Positions 56,333 to 64,000 of a DNA stretch of 64,000 nt are shown here, one piece after another. Numbering within the stretch: position 1 is the first letter of the stretch; the number at the start of each line of letters is the position of its first letter. The notes beneath the pieces are model-generated. The model saw nothing but the letters and a program-made list of their open reading frames with translations, was not told the origin of the DNA and made no database searches. The stretch covers positions 28,885,092-28,949,091 of the forward strand of contig CM046848.1 in NCBI GenBank assembly GCA_025618425.1, in the 5' to 3' direction. The DNA comes from Heliocidaris tuberculata. Taxonomy: Eukaryota > Echinodermata > Echinoidea > Camarodonta > Echinometridae. Made by a program: the position numbers and the translations under genes.

Positions 56333-56543
56333 CAGTGGCGTAATGAGCAAAAAAAAAATTGAGGGGGCTGAGCAAAGGCATACGGGGCACAATTTCTGAA
56401 TCGCGAGGGAGGAAAAAATGACCTTTTTTGAATGAAAATTTAATTTTGTCATAATTTTTGTCATATTTTGTCATATACGGTAGGTAATTTGAAAGTTGTT
56501 CTGTCAATTTTTTGGATATCTTTTTTTTTTTTTTGCGCCAGTG
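56333..56543. mobile_element. hAT-type MITE, 8-bp TSD with one mismatch
   Basis: The ends CAGTGGCGTAATGAGC and GCGCCAGTG are imperfect inverted repeats. Flanks GGAAGAAG (56325-56332) and GGAAGTAG (56544-56551) match at 7 of 8 positions. Confidence 0.65.
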
Positions 56544-57543
56544 GGAAGTAGTGATTTTTTTTCAAATTTTCATTCTTTCGGATTTTCCCCCAAACTTTAA
56601 ATGACCACTTAATCTAATTCTCGATTAGATTCCACATAATTCAAACAGTATACCAGGACCACGAATGGAGATGGCACTTCGTCGACCATACGATGCTTGG
56701 ATGCGAGGTATCTCGGCGTGATCGAGGTGTCATATCGTATGGGCAGCCCCAAAACAAAATTGTCATTGTAAAAAATTGGGGGGTAAAAATTTGCCTAGCA
56801 TGAGGGTAATTATGTGTCCGACAAACTTTTGAGCAATTATATGCCCCACTCGGGTGGTTTTTGCTCAGCTTTTAGAAAAATGTGATTGTGGTTGGGTTAA
56901 ACATTACTCGAGTTGGGCACGAAATTGCCCTAAGTTGGGAGCGATACATTTTTACCGCCATCTTGGGAATTTTCTAACCCATCCTTTTTTACACCGAATT
57001 TATGTAAAAATCTACTGGTCATAACCCAAGATGAACCCTATCTAAAATCGGCCATCCACCTATGTCAGTGGTCAGCATTTTTTTTTTCTACTTTTATGGC
57101 GAAACGATTATTGACCAGTTTCGCAACGTATTCAAGTTCTATGCATACACAAAAGTGGCTCTTTAGGAGCCTCGGACCTCCTTGAAGTTTGCCATACATT
57201 TCAGAAATTATTATCTACACGGCACATTCCATGAATATACTTTGTCACCAAACCTACCAAAGGTTCTGGGAAGAAACGCATAGAAGTAAATAAAATTAGT
57301 AAACTCGTCTACTTTATTTTCGTTTTTACCATTTTATTTCATTTTCATTGGTTATAATTACCTTTTGAATCATGGATGTTAGTAACCAGCCACTTAAAAC
57401 GTGTCTTGAAACTTAAGATGGTATCTCAAAACTCATCTGTTTCAGCAGGTGCATAATACTGACTTAAAATTCTAGGAGCCTGCCCCCTTTAACACGTTGG
57501 AGGTTTTTAACAGAAATACGGCGCCATCTGATGAAAAAATGTG

Positions 57544-57645
57544 AGTCATCATCATCATAATCATCACAATCATCATCACCATCATCGTCATCATCATTAT
57601 CACCGTCATTACCATCATCATCCTCCTCCTCATCATCAGTTATGA
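57544..57645. repeat. (ATC)n microsatellite
   Basis: About 100 bp of imperfect CAT/ATC trinucleotides. Confidence 0.93.
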
Positions 57646-57985
57646 CCTATAACATTGTGTATAGTTTCCTCTTATTTACGTCATATCTCTAAAATCGATC
57701 AGCTCTCATGCACGCTTCCACCTTTGTGGCCTTATCTACGCCCTGTTCAGGTGCCTTCTCACATTTCCCCTTCGGTTCCTTGAAATAATTGGCGCAAGCT
57801 TGAGATAACCAAGGAGGTGCCTAGTACCTCCTTGAGATAACATGATTTCACGCTGAATGTTTCCTCATTGACCATACGTGTAAACAGACTTTGAATATAT
57901 CGCATAACTTCGGAAAATCTCGCAGGACTTGACAAAAAAAAATTTGGACACAAAGCATTGCACTATGATATATCCAAAGCCATAC

Positions 57986-58580
57986 TTAAATGGAAATCCA
58001 ATCCTAATGACAAGTTGCTCGGAAAGAAAGAGGAAAAATCAGAGAAGCAGATTTGAGAAAGTTTGAACGAAATCGGACAAGCAATAGTAAAGTTATGAAT
58101 TTTTGAAAGTTGTAATCACTATACATATGGGAATTTCAAATTGGCCGAATAGGTAATGTCACTGTAATATAGTGGCGGACAACTCCCCCATTTGCTTCAA
58201 CACGTATAATTACTAAAATGTCATTTTTTTTTTCAAAATGTATTACTCAGTAGGATCTTTTTCTTCCATGAGGATCTATAACAATATGCTATCTACAATA
58301 TATTTTGAGTACTGCCCCGAGGGTAAAGGCGCTTCGGAGAAAACCGTAAATTAATTATATTTTGGTGTACGACAAACGGGGGAGTTGTCCGCAAGTATGT
58401 TACAATCGACTCACCAAATTGCCAATATGAGATTCGCATAGATGTAGTGATCTCATTTTTCAAAAATCCATAACTTTCATATTCCTTGTCCGATTTCTTT
58501 GAAACTTTTCACCTTCCTGTTTTTCTTATTTTTCTGCTTTCACACAAATTATCTTATTACCAAGGTTGGATTACCCTATA
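57986..58580. mobile_element. TTAA-type MITE, family A, second copy
   Basis: Begins after TTAA (57986-57989) with ATGGAAATCCAATCCTAATG and ends GGTTGGATTACCCTATAA. The interior matches the element at 31144. The right TTAA is degraded to TATAA. Confidence 0.75.
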
Positions 58581-58885
58581 AAAGGGCAATCTAACCTTTG
58601 TAAAGAAGTAGATATAGTGAGAGATATATCTTTTAAAGTAGCAATCACTACACATAATGGCAATTTCAAATTGGCCAAATTGGTACGGTCACTGTGATGT
58701 AACGGCAGTCAACTTTCCCATTCTCTCAAACCCACAAAAATTACTAAAATGTCAATTTTTCAAAATATATAACTCTGTAGGATTTTTCTTTTATTTCTGG
58801 AAGACATAATATGCTATCTACAATATATTGTGAGTATTGACCCGTGGGGAAAAGGGAGGTGTACGACAAAGGAGAGAGTTATCTA
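58579..58885. mobile_element. Truncated family A MITE abutting the previous copy
   Basis: Begins AAAGGGCAATCTAACCTTTG directly at the end of the full copy and matches its first half only. Confidence 0.65.
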
Positions 58886-59055
58886 ATGCACCATCTTGCT
58901 TTATGGATCTGTGGTCGACAGAAATAATTCATACAGAAGTATCGGTTGACCACTAATGCTGCAGGACTTCTCCAGAGATTAGTCAGAATGCAGTGTGAAA
59001 TAAAAGATCATTCTGACGTAAAATATTGTTTTTGTGTCCATGGGGTCAACATCAA

Positions 59056-59057
<2 letters not shown>

Positions 59058-59090
<33 letters not shown>

Positions 59091-59372
59091 TACACACACA
59101 CACACGCACAAACACACACACACACACACTCTCTCTCCCCGTTGTTTTCTCTCACTTTCCCTCTCTCTTTATTTCTCTCACTTTATCTACTAATTTCTTA
59201 TACAGTTTCTACTCTATTAACCTATCCATCTTTTCTATCTTCTTACATACACATACTTCCATACACATACACACACACCCACACACACCCCACACACCCC
59301 ACACACACACCTCTCTCTCTCCCTCTCTCCCTCTCTCTCTCTCTCGCACTCTCTCTCTCTCTCTCTCTCTCT
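59058..59372. repeat. (CT)n and (AC)n microsatellite cluster
   Basis: CT tracts at 59058-59088, 59311-59372 and AC tracts at 59093-59128, 59270-59310. Apparent long frames here are repeat artefacts. Confidence 0.93.
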
Positions 59373-59769
59373 ACCTCTCTTTCTGTGGCTCTATTTCTCT
59401 TTTGGTCCTCTCTGTCTATCTTTCTCGATCTATGAATTATCTTATAACTACAGTATTCTCATCTATACTTTATTAACCAACTTATCTGTCTTCTCCCTGT
59501 TTATAAATATGCGTATGTTCTACAGGTGACATGTTTGATACTCTAGCCTACATATTGCTCATATTCCATTCTCCTAAATCTGTACCTGTTACTGTCATTT
59601 GTCTTGCTGTTTATTTTGTTATTGTTTCAATACAGTATGCATACGTGCATTTAAGAGAGTAGTCTTCAACCTTTCCGACCGGTATAAAGAAACCATAAGA
59701 AATATGACCTATATCATATTTCATGAAGCCCATATAATGTATTTACTTTCAGTATACTATACACGCACT

Positions 59770-60048
59770 CAGGGGCGGCGCTACAGGGGGGGGGCAGAGG
59801 GGGCGACCGCCCCCCCTATGATTTTTCAAGTAGTGAAAAAAGAAAAAAAAGGAAAAAAAAAAGAAGAAAAGGGGGAAGAAAAGGGAAGAAAAGGGAAGAA
59901 AAGGGAAGAAAGAAGAAAGAGGAGCATTAAAAAGAGAGGTCTTAAACATATAACTCTATATTACCCCTGTTATTTAAAGGAGAAAAAATATGACGTCATC
60001 TTTAGGTCGCCTTGCCCCTCCTATCAAAATACCCTAGCGCCGCCCCTG
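59770..60048. mobile_element. 279-bp hAT-type MITE with 8-bp TSD CACGCACT
   Basis: Ends CAGGGGCGGCGCTA and TAGCGCCGCCCCTG. TSD CACGCACT at 59762-59769 and 60049-60056. A duplicate of the target region at 62955-63083 lacks the element. Confidence 0.93.
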
Positions 60049-60107
60049 CACGCACTTGATATATTATTCTCTATCCTTCACTTTCTCTTTCATCATCTAT
60101 CTACTCT

Positions 60108-62245
60108 CAGTTTCAGTTTCAGTTTCAGTTTCAGTTTTATTTTCATTTCCAACAGAACAGTGATTTTAACAAGAAATCAAATATAAAATTCAATATTCAA
60201 TAACAAAATACATTTTACATGGTTTAAAGTTATAAAACAGAAAGTATACATAAGGCCACCGCACACCTTACGATCGGTCTGCGATCCGATTTCAGAAGAA
60301 AACGTAATATCATTTGACAAATCATTTAAAAACGAAAATTAATGTTTAATGAGGGTCTGAATATTCATACAGATAGTAAAAAATGATAATACGGCCTTCG
60401 CCGAGTTTTCTAGTCGGAGGAATGGCCAAATCGGCTCCGAGTCGTAGTGACGTCACAAAAATCGTACGACTGCCTACGATTTGAAACTAATATTGCCCTT
60501 ATTCCCTGTAGAAAGCTGACAGCTCATCAAAACCCTATATTTAGTATTCATATTACTTTTCAGAACCTGAATAGGGTAGATTTCATTTGTTAAAATGCCA
60601 ATATTTAATGCCATAGCGATTTATTTCACAAATCGGATCGCAGACCGATCGTAAGGTGTGCGGTGGCCTATAGACATCCAGTATAATAGTATTTTTTTTT
60701 TTAAAGTTAAACCTGTGGAAATGGAGGGATCCACTGAAAAGCAAAGCTTGTAGTATGTGGATCCCTCGAAATAATGACAAAAGTATTTTTTTTAACATGT
60801 AAATATATTGACCAGAAAAAAAATATAGATATACATAGATTACCAAAAAGTGGCAGAATAATAATACAATTATAAATCCATAATTTGAGAACTTGTTACG
60901 ACACGTATATAGTATGGTGAACATAATAAAAGAATATAAGACAACATAAATTAAAGCAAGGGAAGAGAAAAATACAAGGATAGTAAATGTTGCTGCATAT
61001 GTGAAGAGTAAAGAAAAAGAGAGGAGAGGTGGAGAGGAGGAGGAGGAGAGAGAGAGAGAGAGAGGGAGAGAGCACACGATGTGCATACTACAGGGGTAGT
61101 GACCATATATAGTAAGTTGCATATAGAGCGTAAAGACATGACGGGAAGGATAAATGCATTTTTTTTAAAAGGCGAGACATGATTAGACTATGCACTGATA
61201 TTAATTTGTATTGTAAGAAAGTATAAGAAACAATTTCAATTTCCTTTTAAATGAATAAAGTGAGGGGGCAAGTTGAATGTCATTATGAAGAGAGTTCCAA
61301 AATTTGGGGGCTGTATAAATAAATGTGTTTTGAGCTAGAAGGGTTCTCAACAGAGGTAGATGAAAGTCATTACAGCGCCGGGTTGGGTACTTATGAGAGG
61401 ATTTATTTTGGGTGAACATATCATCAAACACGGAAGGAAGCATGTCGTTATTATAAGAATACATAAACTGTCCTAACTGGAGAAGATAAAGATCTTTAAT
61501 TTTCAATATTTTATTTTCAAAGAAAAGAGGATCCGTATGGGAGCGAAAATGAGAAAGGCAAATGATACGAAGAGCTTTCTTTTGTAGTAATAATATTCTG
61601 TTTAACAAAGTTTGGTGTGTATTGCCCCACACCAGGAGACCATAATGTAGATATGGTAAGACCAGAGAGGAATAAAGCATAAGTAAGGAAGATGAATGGA
61701 GATGTGTTTTTAATCTATTCATGACACCAATATTTCGAGAAATAGTTTTACAGATGTTGTCAATATGATACTTCCTGGAGAGTTTATTGTCGACTGTTAC
61801 GCCCAAAATTTTAGTGTGAGAAACACTCTCCAACGGGAAGTCATCGAATTGAATATTTATTGGCAGTGAGTCTATAGTGTTACTGAACAACATATATTTA
61901 GTTTTTTGGAGATTAAGTGAAAGTTTGTTTGCTCTAATCCATTGTAGAATCTTAGATAGTTCAAAATTAACCGTTTGCGCAAGAGTGTATGGATTGTTGT
62001 GGGAAAAGAACAGATTCGTGTCGTCAGCAAAAAGTATAAACGATAAAATATGGGATGATTTGCAGAAATCATTTATATATAAAATAAATAAAGTGGACCC
62101 AGGAGGCTTCCCTGTGGAACACCACAGCTAATATTACATAAATCTGATGAACAATCGTTTAAAGAGACATATTGCTTTCTGTTAGAAAGATAGTTCCTGA
62201 ACCACTCCAAAGCCTTTCCACGTACACCGTAATGGGAAAGTTTAT
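60108..62245 (-). mobile_element. 5'-truncated non-LTR retrotransposon (CR1/jockey-like LINE)
   Basis: Minus strand, 5' to 3': sequence begins abruptly near 62245 inside the reverse transcriptase (motif SHYGVRGKALEWFRNYLSN), continues through the RT core and C-terminal region to a stop at 61201, then a 3' region ending in about five tandem copies of a 6-bp unit, (CTGAAA)n on the minus strand, at 60108-60138. Short 3' tandem tails in place of poly(A) are usual for CR1-like LINEs. A 417-bp MITE at 60253-60669 sits within the 3' region. Confidence 0.85.
60253..60669. mobile_element. 417-bp MITE with long TIRs and ATA TSD, nested in the LINE
   Basis: AGGCCACCGCACACCTTACG and its inverse at 60650-60669 continue as about 40-bp near-perfect arms (CGATCGGTCTGCGATCCGAT). 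ATA flanks both sides (60250-60252, 60670-60672). Harbinger-like by TSD length. Confidence 0.87.
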
Positions 62246-62250
62246 TAACC
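61201..62250 (-). pseudogene. Reverse transcriptase fragment of the LINE (frameshifted)
   Basis: The catalytic FADDTNLFF motif lies at about 62040-62010, preceded by CGVPQGS (about 62130-62105) and LYINDF. After the GVPQGS block the frame shifts by one base near 62095, so the reading frame is broken. The rest runs open to 61201: LSLNLQKTKYMLFSN, then LGVTVDNKLSRKYHI, then PRYTRR-type and FWNSLHNDI motifs typical of the RT C-terminal domain. Upstream endonuclease and 5' RT are missing through truncation. Confidence 0.88.
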
Positions 62251-62345
62251 CATCAATCCCTTTCCCCTGTTTATACATATCCTATATTTTTACATATTCA
62301 TATAATGAAGATATTATAAAGATTAACTTTAATAATGAAGATTAT

Positions 62346-62674
62346 GGCCCGTATTCTCGAAAGTGGCCTAAGTTAAGCCTGGCTTAACTTAGGCCACTGA
62401 TTTATGAAAGGCCATTCATCTACCCCTAAGTCCCGTATGAATTACTATATTTATGTAACAAAATAAAGAAACAAAATTATTTTCTGACATGAAATGAGCA
62501 TCAGAAATCAATTCTATAGTGTCAGTTTTTGTACTTGGATTTAGTCCCAGAACTATGGTGGTTTTGTAGAATTAAAAGAGGGTACATTCGGCTCTCCATA
62601 ATTCGGTGGCCTAAATCTACAAACTTAGGCGGGGGATTAAGATTAAGTTAGACGCCTTTAGAGAATACGGGCCC
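62346..62674. mobile_element. Foldback MITE with GGCCCGTATTCTC ends
   Basis: GGCCCGTATTCTCGAAAG and CTTTAGAGAATACGGGCCC are inverted; sub-terminal GTGGCCTAAGTTAAGCC and GGTGGCCTAAATCTAC repeats lie inside. TAT flanks both ends. Confidence 0.75.
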
Positions 62675-64000
62675 TATATCTTTATAATACATTATATAAC
62701 AATGTTTAATAGTTTAAATGATTTAAAGATTTAGATAATTTGATAATCATAATAATAATTCAATAACTTAATATTCATTTATCATATATACATGTATCAT
62801 AATACTGAATAATATAATGTTTTGTTATTCATTATTAAGGTTTTCAAAAGATATTTTAAAGATAATAAAGATATTATAAAGATATTATCTTTCAATATTC
62901 TAGCCAACATTCTGACTACTTCCTGGTTCTTGAATCTATTTTATTTCATCTGGTACAATATGCATAGGTGTATCTAACAGAGTACGTGTCAACTTTTCAA
63001 ACCCGTATAAAGAAACAAGACCAATATCATATTTCATGAAGCCGACGAATAATTTATTTACTTCCAGTATCATACACGCACTTAAGTCCTCGAAACCTGC
63101 TCAGAATCGATGTTTAATCCCGGATGTGTTTCATTGGCAGTGAAAGGGGACCTGATATTACAATATTATTAGTAAAAGCAGAAAAATTGAGAGAAACAGG
63201 TCAGTGAACATTATGAAAGAAACTTTAAAGTGGCATTCAATAAAAGGAAAATTGGCAACTCTGTGATGTACCTTTTGAAGACCCCTCCCCCATGCCATGT
63301 ACTATAAAAAAAATCATGAATTTAATAATTAGATATATTCTGAAGAATATATCTAATTATACATTGCACTTTATGTATTTACCAATCCATGTATGAAACA
63401 GATCTTTTCCTTTATCAACAACTGAGAAAATGGAAATTTATGAAATTATCATTACAAAGCAAATGAGAGAGGTGCTCCAAAGCTACATCACATAGTTGCT
63501 AATTTGCCTGTAAGCAATTAAAACTTTAACATTCAAATTTTTCCTAATTTTGTAGGATTTTCCTCGAACTTTTCACTGTTACTTTCATTTTTCTACCTTT
63601 ATTAAAACAAAAATGATATTAAGGTGGTGTAAAGGTAGATTATCATGGCTAGATATAATGTATAATTCTGGCATAATTCAATATATAAGTGCATGCACCC
63701 TCAGCAGAAAACAGGATGCGATTGTTAAATATAAAGCCATTTGGAGCAAAATATCTATATATTTCTAAAACTAAAACTAAGTGGAAAAAAACAACAAAGG
63801 GTTCTCTGCCTCCCGGATCTTTTTGTACAAGCTACTGACAGCAAAGTAACAAAGTATTTAAAAGAAGGACTTCAAAACTTGGGTAACATTGTTTCCAAAC
63901 TTTATAATCGGATGTAAATTTGTCACAAACAACTGCCTATCCCCTCCCCCCCCCCCCTTGTCTCTCCCTCTCTCTCTCTCTCTCCCTTTCTCTTTCCCTT

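Larger units (their letters stand above)
59629..63083. repeat. Direct duplication flanking the LINE (59629-59769 and 62955-63083)
   Basis: Both read GTATAAAGAAAC, ATATCATATTTCATGAAGCC, ATTTACTT.CAGTAT and CACGCACT in order. About 3.3 kb apart; the LINE and three MITEs lie between. Confidence 0.75.

Noticed and set aside
58946..59476. 176-aa Ser/Leu/His-rich frame
   Set aside because: Translated (CT)n and (AC)n repeats.

Overview
The window is animal nuclear DNA: intron-rich, AT-rich, and packed with short inverted-repeat transposons, degenerate LINE and Penelope-like elements, microsatellites and poly(C)/poly(G) runs. The mix of repeats (foldback elements with ends like GGGCCCTGTTTCATAAA, 8-bp-TSD hAT MITEs, Penelope-like elements) together with the receptors suggests a marine invertebrate deuterostome, most likely an echinoderm such as a sea urchin. 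That placement is an inference. No prokaryotic operon, rRNA or CRISPR array is present.

Three genes can be supported. (1) A 13-exon gene on the minus strand, 29113 down to 13038, encodes a complete 525-residue homologue of Peter Pan / SSF1 (PPAN), a Brix-domain factor for the large ribosomal subunit. I assembled it by hand: every junction has a GT donor and AG acceptor, and all phases agree. (2) and (3) Two intronless plus-strand genes, 44584-45753 and 51265-52443, encode closely related class A GPCRs of 389 and 392 residues. They resemble adenosine receptors in overall framework, but most residues that contact adenosine in the vertebrate receptors are replaced.

Layout. 1-13 kb: small MITEs, a degenerate LINE (about 3.3-4.6 kb), a tRNA-derived SINE inside a MITE (6.9-7.3 kb), an 83-bp minisatellite (9.4-9.9 kb) and the first copy of a 1.68-kb interspersed repeat (10.1-11.8 kb). 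13-29.1 kb: PPAN, whose introns hold many TTAA-type and other MITEs. Intron 6 holds a 93-bp tandem array made from the 3' part of exon 6, split by a 1.6-kb transposon with a CTG target duplication. 29-37 kb: microsatellites, two abutting TTAA elements, the second copy of the 1.68-kb repeat lying between inverted arms, and a Penelope-like fragment with a GIY-YIG endonuclease and hammerhead-like motifs. 37-44 kb: AT-rich DNA with local duplications. 44.5-52.4 kb: the GPCR pair and the MITEs between them. 52.4-64 kb: several hAT MITEs with 8-bp target duplications (five exact, one 7 of 8, counting those at 47-48 kb), microsatellites, and a 5'-truncated LINE carrying a Harbinger-like MITE in its 3' region.

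The genes are not functionally linked: PPAN is housekeeping ribosome biogenesis, and the GPCR pair is a lineage-specific tandem duplication. Most of the rest is a layered record of transposition in which order of insertion can often be read directly.
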